Made by a program: the position numbers and the translations under genes
Source of the DNA: Bordetella genomosp. 10
Lineage (GTDB): Bacteria; Pseudomonadota; Gammaproteobacteria; Burkholderiales; Burkholderiaceae_B
Reading direction: 5' to 3'
Assembly (NCBI RefSeq): GCF_002261225.1
Contig: NZ_NEVM01000001.1
Coordinates: forward strand, 1,302,001 to 1,366,000
Length of the DNA stretch: 64,000 nucleotides
Notes under the pieces: generated by a model
What the model was told of the DNA's origin: nothing
What the model saw: only the letters and a program-made list of their open reading frames with translations
The model's database searches: none
Part shown: positions 1 to 9,980 of the stretch, piece by piece
How positions within the stretch are numbered: position 1 is the stretch's first letter
How the letters are laid out: each line of letters begins with the position of its first letter

Positions 1-1385
1 ACGCCGATGGCAAGCCGGTGCCGCAACTGGCCACCTCGTGGACCGCCGAACCCGACGGCAAGACCATCACTTTCAAGTTGCGCGAAGGCGTCGTTTGGCA
101 TGACGGCAAGCCGTTCACTTCCGCCGACGTCCAGTACAACGCGCTGGAGCTCTGGAAGAAGCAACTGAATTTCGGTACCGCGCTGCAGTTGTATCTCCAG
201 GCAGTGGATACGCCCGACCCTCATACCGCCGTCTTCAAATACGAGCGGCCCATGCCGCTGGACCTGCTGCTGCGGGCGCTTGCCGACCTCGGCTACGTCG
301 TGCCGCGGCATGTATTCGAAGGCAAGAACGTGTTGGAGAATGCGGCCAACACCGCTCCCGTCGGCACGGGGCCTTTCAGGTTTGTCGAATATCAGCGCGG
401 TCAGTACATCATCGCGGAGCGTAATCCCCATTATTGGCGGCAAGGCCTGCCCTACCTCGACCGCATCGTCTGGCGAGTCATCACCGACAAGTCTGCGGCG
501 ACCGCGGCGTTGGAAACCGGACAGATCCAGCTCAGCGCCTATTCGCAGTTGACCCTCGCGGACCTGGACCGCCTCAAGAACGATCCGCGTTTCGAAGTGC
601 GAAGCAAGGGCCTGGAGGCCAACACGTTCAACAACACGCTGGAATTCAACTTCCGCCGAAAGGAACTGGCCGACGTACGCGTGCGCCGGGCTATCGTCCA
701 TGCCATCGATATCCAGTTCTTCATCGAGAATTTTCTTTATGGACTGGGCAAGCCGGCCACCGGGCCGATCCCTTCGTCCTCCAAGGGTTTTTTCCCGGAG
801 GGCAGCAAGCCTCCCTATCCGTTCGATACGAAACGCGCGGAAGCCCTGCTGGACGAAGCGGGCTTGCGGCGCGGTAAGGACGGCCGGCGTTTCTCGTTGA
901 AGCTTGTGCCGATCCAGAATGGCGAAGACGTGCCGTTGCTCGCAACGTTCATCCAGCAGTCGCTGGATGCCGTCGGGATCAAGGTGGATATCGTTCAATA
1001 CGACATCGCGGGGGCACTGACCGCGGTTTACACCAATCACAACTTCGACATCGCCACCGGTTGGCATCAATACCGCGGCGATCCGGCGGTGTCGACGACC
1101 GTGTGGTACCGGTCGGGCAGCCCCGCCGGCGCGCCCTGGACCAACCAGTATGGCTGGCAATCCGACAAGGTCGACAAGCTGATCGACGATGCCGCCACGG
1201 AGATCGATCCCGCCAAACGGCGAAAGCTGTATGCGGAATGGGTCGAGGCCGTAAACGAAGACCTTCCCATCTGGATGGCGACCGAGCGCGAATTCTATTC
1301 GGTTGTCAGCCGTGCCGTGCAGAATAGCCATAACAACGCGCGCTGGCCGTCCAGTAGCTGGCACGATACCTGGATCAAGACCTGA
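1..1385 (+). CDS. Dpp/Opp-type ABC transporter substrate-binding protein (5'-truncated by window)
   Basis: C-terminal 460 or so residues of a family 5 extracellular solute-binding protein (peptide/nickel/opine type). The reading frame is open from the first base, so the true start and signal peptide lie outside the window. Visible family features are the early TSWTAEPDGKTITFKLREGV segment, typical of the lobe that follows the N-terminus, and the late WMATEREFYSVV segment. It ends 11 bp before a DppB permease and forms the first gene of a complete importer with the next three genes. The ligand cannot be read from sequence; the DszC-like monooxygenase alongside makes a sulfur-containing ligand plausible, but that is inference. 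Confidence 0.93.
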   Translation, partial: ADGKPVPQLATSWTAEPDGKTITFKLREGVVWHDGKPFTSADVQYNALELWKKQLNFGTALQLYLQAVDTPDPHTAVFKYERPMPLDLLLRALADLGYVVPRHVFEGKNVLENAANTAPVGTGPFRFVEYQRGQYIIAERNPHYWRQGLPYLDRIVWRVITDKSAATAALETGQIQLSAYSQLTLADLDRLKNDPRFEVRSKGLEANTFNNTLEFNFRRKELADVRVRRAIVHAIDIQFFIENFLYGLGKPATGPIPSSSKGFFPEGSKPPYPFDTKRAEALLDEAGLRRGKDGRRFSLKLVPIQNGEDVPLLATFIQQSLDAVGIKVDIVQYDIAGALTAVYTNHNFDIATGWHQYRGDPAVSTTVWYRSGSPAGAPWTNQYGWQSDKVDKLIDDAATEIDPAKRRKLYAEWVEAVNEDLPIWMATEREFYSVVSRAVQNSHNNARWPSSSWHDTWIKT

Positions 1386-1396
1386 GGAACACTGGC

Positions 1397-2374
1397 ATGC
1401 GCTTCCTCGCCCTGGCTGGACGAAGGCTGCTGGCCGCCGTGCCTGCCTTGCTCATTATCTTGGCCGGCTTGTTCCTGCTTCTGCAATTGGCGCCGGGGGA
1501 TACCGTCGATGCGCTGGTCGCCCAGATGGGCGGCGGAGACGCGACGCTCATCGCACAGTTGCGAGAACAGTACCATCTCAACGATTCCGTATCCATGCGG
1601 CTTGGGGACTATCTCTGGCGCCTGGTCCATCTGGACCTCGGCCACTCCGCCATCTACGGCAAGCCCGTTGCCGTGGTGATCGCCGAGCGGCTGCCCACGA
1701 CACTGCTCCTGATGGGGTCGGCGCTATCGCTGGCGTTCGCGTTCGGCACGGTCCTGGGCTTGCTCGCCGCGCGGCGCGTGAACCGGTGGCCCGATACGTT
1801 GATCTCGATACTGGGACTGATTTTCTACGCAACGCCTTCGTTCTGGTTCGGCCTCATGGGCATCTTCGTCTTCGCCGTATGGCTGGACTGGTTGCCGGCG
1901 GGTGGCTACTCGTCCATCGATGCGCAACTGTCGGGCATGGCGCGCGTGCTGGATATCGCGTGGCACCTGATCCTGCCGACGGTGACGCTGGCGCTGATTT
2001 TCATGGCGATCTACCTACGCGTCATGCGGGCTGCCATGCTGGAAGTATCGACGCAAGACTATGTCCGTACGGCCCGCGCAAAAGGCGTCGGTGAAACGGC
2101 CGTCGTCGTCCGCCATATCTTGCGAAATTCCCTGCTGCCCATGGTCACGTTGATCGGCCTGCAGGCGGGCACCATGTTGGGCGGGTCGGTGGTCGTCGAA
2201 AGCGTATTCGCGCTGCCTGGATTGGGCCACTTGGCCTATGACGCCGTCGTACAGCGGGATCTGAACACGTTGCTTGGCATCGTGTTCGTATCGGCGCTGC
2301 TGGTGATTGCGATCAACTTCATCGTCGATCTGCTCTACACCCGCCTCGATCCCCGCATCGCGGCCGGACGTTGA
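1397..2374 (+). CDS. ABC transporter permease, DppB family
   Basis: 325-residue inner-membrane permease with the N-terminal DppB-type transmembrane segment, a long periplasmic loop and the cytoplasmic coupling (EAA) loop around VRTARAKGVGETAVVVRHIL, which docks on the ATPase. Length and order are normal for the family. It lies between the binding protein and a DppC-type permease with short spacers, so it is part of one operon importing an oligopeptide-like solute. Confidence 0.95.
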   Translation: MRFLALAGRRLLAAVPALLIILAGLFLLLQLAPGDTVDALVAQMGGGDATLIAQLREQYHLNDSVSMRLGDYLWRLVHLDLGHSAIYGKPVAVVIAERLPTTLLLMGSALSLAFAFGTVLGLLAARRVNRWPDTLISILGLIFYATPSFWFGLMGIFVFAVWLDWLPAGGYSSIDAQLSGMARVLDIAWHLILPTVTLALIFMAIYLRVMRAAMLEVSTQDYVRTARAKGVGETAVVVRHILRNSLLPMVTLIGLQAGTMLGGSVVVESVFALPGLGHLAYDAVVQRDLNTLLGIVFVSALLVIAINFIVDLLYTRLDPRIAAGR

Positions 2375-2381
2375 GCTCGCC

Positions 2382-3212
2382 ATGGACATGCTGAGACGCT
2401 ATCTGCGCAATCCCGCCGCGGTCATCGGGCTGTTGCTGATATTGCTGGTCATTGCCGCGGCCTTGTCCGCGGATTTCGCTTATCCACGCAATCCCCTGGG
2501 ACTGGCTGGACGCCCCCTGCAATGGCCGGGGGATAATCCTCGCTTCCTGCTGGGCACGGACCAGGCCGGCCGCGACATTGCCGCGCAGATCCTGCACGGC
2601 GCGCGCGTCTCGCTGGCGATCGGCCTGATCGCCACCACGCTTGCCGCGGCCCTGGGGATATTGATCGGCTCCGTGGCCGGCTATTACGGAGGATGGGTCG
2701 ACGACGTATTGATGCGCATCACCGAAGCATTCCAGATTCTGCCGAACTTCCTGCTGCTGCTGGTCCTGGTCGCGGTATTCGGATCCGACATACGCACCGT
2801 CGTCGTGGCGATAGGGATCGTGTCGTGGCCGCCGGTGGCGCGGCTGACCCGATCCGAATTCCTTACCTTGCGCAATCGCGAGTTCGTACAAGCCGGCCGT
2901 GGCCTGGGCATGAGTCATACGCGCCTGATATTGCGCGAGATACTGCCGAATGCCTTGCCGCCGATCATCGTCTACGCGAGCGTCATCATGGCGGTGGCGA
3001 TACTGCTGGAGAGCGCGCTCGCCTTTCTCAATCTGTCCGATCCCAACATACCCTCCTGGGGCAATCTGATCGGGGCGGGACGCGGCGTGATTCGCGTCCA
3101 GTGGTACGTCAGCGCCATTCCCGGCGTCGCCATCCTCGTAACCGTGCTGGGTATCTCGTTGGTCGGGCAGGGGCTCAACGACGCCCTCAATCCCAGGCTG
3201 CACCGAACATGA
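2382..3212 (+). CDS. ABC transporter permease, DppC family
   Basis: 276-residue permease partner of the preceding DppB protein. The open frame extends 75 bp upstream into dppB, but the ATG at 2382 (MDMLRRYLRN) gives the usual DppC N-terminus of a short cytoplasmic tail, one membrane helix and then the GTDQAGRDI motif. The EAA loop is near FVQAGRGLGMSHTRLILREI. The stop overlaps the ATG of the ATPase gene as ATGA, indicating translational coupling. Confidence 0.95.
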   Translation: MDMLRRYLRNPAAVIGLLLILLVIAAALSADFAYPRNPLGLAGRPLQWPGDNPRFLLGTDQAGRDIAAQILHGARVSLAIGLIATTLAAALGILIGSVAGYYGGWVDDVLMRITEAFQILPNFLLLLVLVAVFGSDIRTVVVAIGIVSWPPVARLTRSEFLTLRNREFVQAGRGLGMSHTRLILREILPNALPPIIVYASVIMAVAILLESALAFLNLSDPNIPSWGNLIGAGRGVIRVQWYVSAIPGVAILVTVLGISLVGQGLNDALNPRLHRT

Positions 3213-4855
3213 ACCCGCTGCTGTCCATACGCAATCTCTCCATTGCGCTACCGCCAGGCGCCGATCGTCCCCTGGCCCTGGACGGCATTTCGCTGGATCT
3301 CCATCCGGGCGAAGTACTCTGCATGGTGGGAGAAAGCGGCTCGGGTAAATCCCTGGCCGCCGGGGCCCTGCTGGGGCTGCTTCCGGATGGCGTGAAGGTG
3401 AAGGGCGGCGAAGCCATCTGGGCAAGCCGAGACCTGCTGAGGATGGCTCAATCCGAACTGCGGCAGTTGCGCGGCAAGCAAATCGGCATGGTGTTCCAGG
3501 AGCCGATGAGCGCGCTGAATCCCTTGCACACCATTGAACGCCAGTTGGGGGAAGTGTTCACGACGCACACATCGCTGGGCCGCGGGGAGATCCGGTCACG
3601 GGTGCTCGGCCTGCTCGAGTCCGTGCAGCTTCCCGATCCCGCGGCCGTGCTGCGGGCTTACCCGCATGAACTGTCGGGCGGTCAGCGCCAGCGGGTCATG
3701 ATAGCCATGGCCCTGGCCCTGGAGCCGGCGCTGTTGATCGCCGATGAGCCCACCACGGCGCTGGACGTCACGACCCAGGCGCAGATACTTGCTCTCGTCC
3801 ACGATTTGCAGCGCCGCAAGGGAACCGCCGTCCTGTTCATCACCCACGATTTCGGTGTGGTGGCGGAGATTGCCGACCGCGTGGCGGTGCTGCAGCGCGG
3901 CGTACTGGTGGAGACCGGCGCTGCCCGCCAGGTGCTGGAGCATCCTTCCCACCCCTACACACGGGCGCTCATCGCCGCCGTGCCGCCTCTTCGGCCCCCG
4001 CCCGAACGCCCGGGACTTCCTGAGAGTGCGCCGCCCGCATTGACCGTTGCCGCGCTCAGCAAAACGTACCGGCGTCGTGGCTGGCCAAGGCGCGGCGGGC
4101 AGGCAACCAAGGCGCTGGACAACGTCAGTCTACAGTTGCCCGCTGGGTCCACCCTGGGCTTGGTGGGCGAAAGCGGTTCGGGAAAGTCGACACTCGCGCG
4201 CGTGGTCATGGGACTGGTCGACGCCGATGCGGGGACATTGTGGATGGATGGCAAGCCGGACGCGGCGAGCCGTCCTGGGCGCGGCCTGGACCGGGCAGAA
4301 CGCCTGGAGCGGGCGCGCCGGATCCAGATGGTGTTCCAGGATCCCTATGGATCGCTCAACCCGCGCCAGCGTGTCGGCGAGATCGTGGCGCACGGCCCGA
4401 TCCTGCAGGGCGTTTCCCGTGACGAGGCGCACGCGCGATCCCGTGAACTGTTCGAACTGGTCGGCCTGGAGCCCGACGCGGTGCGCCGCTATCCCCATGA
4501 ATTCTCCGGCGGCCAACGGCAGCGGGTGGGCCTGGCCCGCGCCTTGTCGGTGCGGCCGCGCATCCTCATCGCCGACGAGCCGGTCTCGGCATTGGACGTA
4601 TCGGTCCAGGCGCAGGTGCTGGCGCTGCTGGGCCGCCTGCGCGAGCAACTGGGCCTGTCGATATTGTTCATCACCCACGACCTGCGCGTCGCCGCACAGG
4701 TTTGCGACCGGATTGCCGTAATGAAGAATGGGCGCATCGTGGAGGAAGGGCCGTGCAGGACGCTCTTCGAAGCGCCGGCACATCCCTATACCCAGGCGCT
4801 GCTGGCTTCCGTGCCCGGCCGCGACTGGCGAGGCGCCGCTCGTTACGCGGCCTGA
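3209..4855 (+). CDS. Fused dual ATP-binding subunit (DppD-DppF type)
   Basis: 548-residue ABC ATPase with two complete nucleotide-binding domains in one chain. The Walker A motif GESGSGKS occurs at residues 41-48 and again near residue 320; each half has LSGGQRQRV or FSGGQRQRV signatures and IADEP Walker B motifs. It is comparable to GsiA/YejF, where the DppD and DppF functions are fused. The ATG at 3209 overlaps the permease stop and is preferred to the longer open frame, which reads through the permease gene. It powers the importer encoded at 1-3212. Confidence 0.95.
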   Translation: MNPLLSIRNLSIALPPGADRPLALDGISLDLHPGEVLCMVGESGSGKSLAAGALLGLLPDGVKVKGGEAIWASRDLLRMAQSELRQLRGKQIGMVFQEPMSALNPLHTIERQLGEVFTTHTSLGRGEIRSRVLGLLESVQLPDPAAVLRAYPHELSGGQRQRVMIAMALALEPALLIADEPTTALDVTTQAQILALVHDLQRRKGTAVLFITHDFGVVAEIADRVAVLQRGVLVETGAARQVLEHPSHPYTRALIAAVPPLRPPPERPGLPESAPPALTVAALSKTYRRRGWPRRGGQATKALDNVSLQLPAGSTLGLVGESGSGKSTLARVVMGLVDADAGTLWMDGKPDAASRPGRGLDRAERLERARRIQMVFQDPYGSLNPRQRVGEIVAHGPILQGVSRDEAHARSRELFELVGLEPDAVRRYPHEFSGGQRQRVGLARALSVRPRILIADEPVSALDVSVQAQVLALLGRLREQLGLSILFITHDLRVAAQVCDRIAVMKNGRIVEEGPCRTLFEAPAHPYTQALLASVPGRDWRGAARYAA

Positions 4856-4878
4856 TCCGCACGGCGAAACCGGCGGGC

Positions 4879-6096
4879 CTAGAACACCTTGCCTTCGACC
4901 AAGTGGGTCGTGGTGCCGTTCAGGTAATAGTCGCCCACCACCCTGGCCTTGTGCAGAAGGGGGTTATGGCTGAACAGCGTGCGCAAATTACGCCAATGCC
5001 GGTCGAAATTGTGCGAACGTCCCGTCATCGACGCGCCGCCGGCGTCGAACAGCCGCTCTGCCGCTCGCAGGGCCAGTTGCGCCACGACAAGCTGGGTGCG
5101 CGCCGTCGCCAAGGCGCTTTCCAGCACGAGCGCCTCGGCGTCGGGAGCGTGCCTCGCCAAGGCATCGGAAGACCGGTCCAATGCGCGCGCGTTTTCGCGA
5201 ACCAGGGTGTCGATGGCGAGGCTCTGGGCGGCGAGCTCTCCTATCACCTGTTGCACGAACGCATCTTCCCGCGCCGACGGCGCGGGACTGTGCTGCACCG
5301 GCCGGCCGTGCCGCAAGACATAGTTGCGCGCATCGGCCAGGATCCGGCGGACGATGCCGCATGCCGTCGCGACCAGATGCAGTTGCCGCAACGCGCCGGT
5401 ATGGCGGCCCACGAGTCCGCCGGGGACGCGCGGGACGACCTCATGGGCCTCCACGCGAACCTCGTTGAGGACGAGCGTGCCGCTCGCCGTCATGCGCTGG
5501 CCCATGCCGTCCCAATCGTCCAGGATCTCCACGCCGTCCCGCTTCACCGGAATGAAGATCATCACGCCCGCCTCTTGTTCGTCGACGAGGTTGATCCGCG
5601 CAAAGTCGGCGAATGCCGTGCCCGTGGAGTAGTACTTGCGGCCCGAGACGCGGAAGTGGTCGCCTTGCCGCACCAACCGCGTGGTGACTTCCCCCGCGCG
5701 GGCGGTTCCGCGTTCGCTGGACGCGCCGCCATAGATCGCGCCGCCGACCACGCGTTCGATCTGCAGATCGGTATGGCTCGAGCGAGGATCCAGCCGCAAG
5801 GTCTCGGTAATGTCGAAATGCAGGCGCAATGCGTGCGCGACATTGGATTCCGCGGCGGCAAGGGTGGCCACCAGTTCAAATAGATCTTCCAGCGAGCCGC
5901 CACGACCGCCGCGTGCAACGGGGATACGCAAGGCGCCCAGTCCAGACGCGCGAAAGAGGTCGAACGCGAAGTAGGGAAGTTCGCGCCTGGCTTCCCGGGC
6001 GGCTGCATCTTCGCCGACACGCCGCGCCAATTCATCAAGGCCCGCAAGCGGGGCCCGTTCACCGCCCGCATGGGGTTTGTCCGTCTCGATTGTCAT
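4879..6096 (-). CDS. DszC/SfnC-like flavin-dependent monooxygenase (acyl-CoA dehydrogenase fold)
   Basis: 405-residue protein with an acyl-CoA dehydrogenase fold but with hallmarks of the SfnC/DszC monooxygenases: an N-terminal helical domain, the GASSERGT segment, the SGRKYYSTGTAFADF flavin-binding strand and a C-terminal segment with HNFDRHWRNLRTL. Such proteins take reduced FMN from a separate reductase and oxidise sulfur or nitrogen heteroatoms. No reductase gene is visible here. It is convergent with the upstream importer and divergent from the Tat-exported binding protein at 6348, so it probably belongs to the same sulfur-limitation response. The substrate is unknown. Confidence 0.85.
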   Translation of the reverse strand: MTIETDKPHAGGERAPLAGLDELARRVGEDAAAREARRELPYFAFDLFRASGLGALRIPVARGGRGGSLEDLFELVATLAAAESNVAHALRLHFDITETLRLDPRSSHTDLQIERVVGGAIYGGASSERGTARAGEVTTRLVRQGDHFRVSGRKYYSTGTAFADFARINLVDEQEAGVMIFIPVKRDGVEILDDWDGMGQRMTASGTLVLNEVRVEAHEVVPRVPGGLVGRHTGALRQLHLVATACGIVRRILADARNYVLRHGRPVQHSPAPSAREDAFVQQVIGELAAQSLAIDTLVRENARALDRSSDALARHAPDAEALVLESALATARTQLVVAQLALRAAERLFDAGGASMTGRSHNFDRHWRNLRTLFSHNPLLHKARVVGDYYLNGTTTHLVEGKVF

Positions 6097-6216
6097 CCGG
6101 TACGCGCTGCCTTCTCAAGTCAATGATCGCGATCGGCAGTGTGCAATATCGCCGCGCGCAATGCGAGAGGCGTGGCGGTACTAACTTATATTCTCAGGCT
6201 ATAAACCTCCGCCATG

Positions 6217-6240
6217 ATGCGCCACATAATCAAATAGCGT
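6217..6240 (+). promoter_or_regulatory. Conserved upstream motif, copy 1
   Basis: Lies in the 250-bp divergent intergenic region between the DszC-like gene and the second binding-protein operon. The 23 bases from 6217 match the 23 bases from 12992 (upstream of ssuA) at 21 positions, with core ATAATCAAAT at 6226-6235. Conservation between non-homologous intergenic regions suggests an operator for a shared sulfur regulator (CysB, Cbl or SfnR type); which one is not shown. Confidence 0.5.
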
Positions 6241-6347
6241 CTATTTCCTATAGGACTCAAATGTTTGCCCTTAGGATAAGCCCTGGTTGTCGCACCGGTC
6301 CTGGCGCCGGTGCCACACATATCGTGGGTCGGACCAAGGTGAGGGCG

Positions 6348-7994
6348 ATGCCGGGCAATATAGATCGACGCAGTTTTCTTCGTGCCGGCGGCATTGCGCT
6401 CGGCGGCTCGATGCTTGCATATGCAACGGGAGCACGCGCCGCGGGAGGCACGGGAGACAGCCCGGGCGCGCCGGGAGCGAGCGGCCCTTCAGGCGAACCG
6501 GTACGCGGCGGAACGTTGACATTCTCGGACACCGATACCGTGGCCAGTTGGCAGAACCAACGGTTGGGCACCTACAGTTCCGGCAACCTGATATCGCCGA
6601 CCAACGTGCTCCTGCTGAATTTCGATCCCTACAAAAAGGTCTTTCAGCCGTGGGTCGCGGAAAAATGGGGCAAGAACCCGGAAAACACGCGCTTCTGGTT
6701 CAAGATCCGCAAAGGCATCACCTTCAGCGACGGCACTGCGTTGACACCTCTTGTGGTGGCGAAGAATTTCGAGCAGTTTGGCCGCGGCGACGAGAAGCTG
6801 CGCATCCCCGTGCATCCGCAGATTGCACGCGGATACGATCATGTGGAGGTGGACGGCGACGTCGTCACTGTCGTTCTCAATAAGCCGAACCAGCAGTTCC
6901 TTCGCGATGTGACGCGGTCCAATTCTGCCATCGTCGGGGAAAGGACGCTCGCGCTGACGCTCGAAGAGGCCGGATTCCCACAGAACCACGTCGGCGCCGG
7001 GCCGTTCATACTGGAGTCGTACGTGCCGGGGCAGGGCGCCGTGCTCGTACGGCGCGTGGGGTATGGTTGGGCGCCCGGCGGTTCGCCCAATCAAGGCGAG
7101 GCCTACCTCGACAAGGTCGTCTGGCAGGTGTTGCCCGAGATTGGCTTGCGCACGGGCGCCTTATTGTCCGGCCAGGTCGACGTGGCGCGCGGTATCCAGC
7201 CGGCCGATGAAGCGGCAATCGTCGAACAGGGATATCAGCTACTGGCCTATCGGCCGCCCTTGGGGACCTCGAATTTCGCAGCCTTGCGGGTGAATAACGA
7301 ATTCACCCGGGATCCGCGCGTGCGGCAGGCACTCGTCCTGGGCATCGACAGGGCAGGCTTGTCGCGCGATGCGCTGACCCCGCGCTATCCTCCGCCGATC
7401 TCGATCCTCAATGCCAACAATCCCAACGCCGTCGATTTGTCGCAGGAGTTCGCCTACAACCCCGGCAAGGCCCGAGACCTGCTCGAGCAAGCGGGTTGGA
7501 CGCGCGGTCCGGACGGCGTTCGCAACAAAGACGGAAGGCGTCTGCATTTGTCGGTGCCGCAAAGTTCGCAACAAGTCGCCCTGGGGCCGGCCTGGGAGTA
7601 CATCGCGCAACAGTGGCGCAAGGAATTGGGCATCGTGCTCGATGTCCGGAATGATCCGTCCTTCGCGGCCAAAGCCAATCAGGATGTGAACGTGCCCATC
7701 ATCGTCAACCGCACATCCATCATCTCCCTGGGGCAGTTCTTCGCCGACACGGGCAATACGACCTTGCTGGCTTCTCCCCCGGAACTCGTTGACCTCTATC
7801 GGCGCGAACTGGAAGCGGCGGACGACGCCGAGTTCAGGCGGGTGCAGATCGAACAGCAGAAGGCGCTGCACAAAGGGGCATACGTGATCGCCTACTTCGA
7901 GGAAGCACAGACCTTTGGCGCCTCGCCCGACGTGCACCTGACTTTTCAGGCGCAGACATATCCGGACTTCTACAACGCGTGGAAGAAAGCATGA
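6348..7994 (+). CDS. Tat-exported Dpp/Opp-type substrate-binding protein
   Basis: 548-residue family 5 solute-binding protein. The ATG at 6348 is chosen because it places a twin-arginine signal (DRRSFLRAGG, then a hydrophobic stretch ending in ARAAGG) at the N-terminus; the longer open frame upstream is only read-through. The body has the RGGTLTFSDTDTV start of the mature protein and the usual two lobes. The stop overlaps the next permease start (ATGA). It is first in a second complete peptide-type importer, parallel to the one at 1-4855. Confidence 0.93.
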   Translation: MPGNIDRRSFLRAGGIALGGSMLAYATGARAAGGTGDSPGAPGASGPSGEPVRGGTLTFSDTDTVASWQNQRLGTYSSGNLISPTNVLLLNFDPYKKVFQPWVAEKWGKNPENTRFWFKIRKGITFSDGTALTPLVVAKNFEQFGRGDEKLRIPVHPQIARGYDHVEVDGDVVTVVLNKPNQQFLRDVTRSNSAIVGERTLALTLEEAGFPQNHVGAGPFILESYVPGQGAVLVRRVGYGWAPGGSPNQGEAYLDKVVWQVLPEIGLRTGALLSGQVDVARGIQPADEAAIVEQGYQLLAYRPPLGTSNFAALRVNNEFTRDPRVRQALVLGIDRAGLSRDALTPRYPPPISILNANNPNAVDLSQEFAYNPGKARDLLEQAGWTRGPDGVRNKDGRRLHLSVPQSSQQVALGPAWEYIAQQWRKELGIVLDVRNDPSFAAKANQDVNVPIIVNRTSIISLGQFFADTGNTTLLASPPELVDLYRRELEAADDAEFRRVQIEQQKALHKGAYVIAYFEEAQTFGASPDVHLTFQAQTYPDFYNAWKKA

Positions 7995-9040
7995 TGTCCT
8001 ACCGCACGGCAGAGAGCGTCGACAACATAGAGCCAACCGTCCCAAGTAACTTCGCGGCGGCAACACGTTCCGAGGCGAACGGCGCGAAGCGACTGACCCG
8101 TTACGTGCTGTCGCGCATCGGGCAAGCGATAGGGGTATTGTGGCTGGCGTACACGCTGATATTCGTCGCGATCGCCCTGCTGCCCGTCAATCCCATCGTC
8201 CAGTTGTCCGCGAGCGAAAGCGGCATCGTCGATCCTCAGACAGTGGAACAGATGAAACGTTACTACGGCTACGACCGGAATGTGGTCGAGCGGTATTTCA
8301 TCGAACTGGGGCACGTCGCGCAGGGCGGCCTGGGCTACTCGATCAGCACCGGACAAACTGTCGCGCAGGCCATCAGCGAAGCGGCTCCCCCTACCTTGCG
8401 CCTGGCGGCGACAGCGTTCTCCGCAGCCCTTTTGATCACCTTCCTGATCGTCGCCGCCGCCTCGTTGGGGCCCTGGCGCTGGCTGCGCGAATCCGTCTTG
8501 TTGTTGCCGCCGCTATTCGCCGCCGCGCCCGTGTTCTGGGTAGGCGTCGTCGCCCTGACCATCCTGTCGTTCAAGCTTCATCTCATCTCGGTCTTTCCAG
8601 ACGGTACCTTCCTTTCCATCCTGGTGCCGTCCGTCGTCCTCGCGCTGCCTTTGTCGGCGGCGTTCTCCCAGGTGCTGCTCAAGAGTGTGGAGACGGTCTA
8701 CGCCAGCGAATTCATCGACGTCGTCCGCGCGAAGGGCGCCGGCCCCAAGTGGGTTTTCTTTCGTCATGTCGTGCGTAACGCCGCCGCTCCGGGATTGACC
8801 GTCGCCGGCCATATCCTCGGCACGCTGGTGGGTGGAACCGTCGTCACGGAAACGGTGTTTGCCCGGGCGGGTGTGGGCCGCGCCTTGCAGGCCGCCGTGA
8901 CCACGCAGGACTCGTCCCTGGTGCAGGGTTTCATTCTGATCATTGCCGCCGTCTACGTGGTGCTGAACCTGATCATCGACCTCCTGTACCCGGTTCTGGA
9001 TCCCCGGATTCTGCTCGTGCGCGGCACGACCCGGGGATGA
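7991..9040 (+). CDS. ABC transporter permease, DppB family
   Basis: 349-residue permease with a longer than usual N-terminal cytoplasmic tail (about 40 residues before the first membrane helix at YVLSRIGQAIGVLWLAYTL). The EAA loop is near EFIDVVRAKGAGPKWVFFRH. A GTG at 7979 is also in frame, but ATG 7991 overlaps the preceding stop and is the more economical choice. Partner of the DppC-type gene 3 bp downstream. Confidence 0.93.
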   Translation: MMSYRTAESVDNIEPTVPSNFAAATRSEANGAKRLTRYVLSRIGQAIGVLWLAYTLIFVAIALLPVNPIVQLSASESGIVDPQTVEQMKRYYGYDRNVVERYFIELGHVAQGGLGYSISTGQTVAQAISEAAPPTLRLAATAFSAALLITFLIVAAASLGPWRWLRESVLLLPPLFAAAPVFWVGVVALTILSFKLHLISVFPDGTFLSILVPSVVLALPLSAAFSQVLLKSVETVYASEFIDVVRAKGAGPKWVFFRHVVRNAAAPGLTVAGHILGTLVGGTVVTETVFARAGVGRALQAAVTTQDSSLVQGFILIIAAVYVVLNLIIDLLYPVLDPRILLVRGTTRG

Positions 9041-9043
9041 CGC

Positions 9044-9889
9044 ATGGCTTTCAGAAACCTGGCCTTCAAGCGCGTGAACCTGCCGTCCCTGGCGGGAGCG
9101 GATATCCTGAACGCCCTGGCGCTCATCGTGCTGGCCGTCGTCGTCATGTGGACCCTCGTTCCAGGTTGGTTCACGGCGGCCGATCCCCTGGTCGGTAACG
9201 GCGCGGACAGATTCCTGCCGCCGAGCGCTCTGCACTGGTTCGGCACCGACCGCGCAGGTCGCGACGCATTCGCGCGCGTGGTGCACGGCACCCACACCAC
9301 GGTATATGGGGCGGTCATCGGTACGGCGATCGGGCTCATTGCCGGCACGGCCATCGGCGTGGCCGCCGGCGTTGCGCGCGGCGCGATCGACGCGGTGCTG
9401 ATGAGGCTCGTGGACGTATTGTTGGCGTTCCCGGGCTTCTTGATTGCCCTGTGCGTGGTTTCCGCCTTCGGACCCGGCACGGCGAAAATCGCCATCGGCG
9501 TCGGCATCGGGGCGGTGGCGCCGTTCGCAAGGGTCGCTCGCAGCGAGGCGCTGCGGGTGGTGCAGCTCGACTTCGTGGACGCCGCGCGCATCTCGGGCGC
9601 CCGCCCCGCGGCCGTGTTGTTCCGGCACGTGCTGCTGAACTCGTCGGGGCCGATAGTTGCGCTGATTCCGACTGAACTGGGCTCGATGATCCTGGCCATC
9701 GCCGGCCTGGGCTTTCTAGGGTATGGCGCCCCGCCGCCTCAGCCGGAATGGGGAACATTGCTGTCCGAGGGGCGCGACTATATCGCCAGGGCATGGTGGC
9801 TGACATCCTTGCCGGGAATCGTGGTGCTCTGTGCCGTGCTGGCGGTTTCCCGCGTGAGTCGGTTGTTGCAGCGGCGATTCCGGCTCTAG
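9044..9889 (+). CDS. ABC transporter permease, DppC family
   Basis: 281-residue permease with the family motif FGTDRAGRDAFARV after the first helix and a coupling loop around DFVDAARISGARPAAVLFRH. It follows the DppB-type gene by 3 bp. A 91-bp spacer separates it from the ATPase gene, longer than in the first importer, but no other gene fits there. Confidence 0.94.
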   Translation: MAFRNLAFKRVNLPSLAGADILNALALIVLAVVVMWTLVPGWFTAADPLVGNGADRFLPPSALHWFGTDRAGRDAFARVVHGTHTTVYGAVIGTAIGLIAGTAIGVAAGVARGAIDAVLMRLVDVLLAFPGFLIALCVVSAFGPGTAKIAIGVGIGAVAPFARVARSEALRVVQLDFVDAARISGARPAAVLFRHVLLNSSGPIVALIPTELGSMILAIAGLGFLGYGAPPPQPEWGTLLSEGRDYIARAWWLTSLPGIVVLCAVLAVSRVSRLLQRRFRL

Positions 9890-9980
9890 ACCATCCATCA
9901 ATGCGTGCGAATGGGGCCTTGGACGCCGTTGCGGCGGCGCCTCCCCAAGTCCATGACCAGTCACCAGTGAAGGCCAGCCA

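Noticed and set aside
9953..9955. ATG as start of the second dual ATPase gene
   Set aside because: Out of frame with the ATPase; an in-frame stop at 9954 leaves TTG 9981 as the start.
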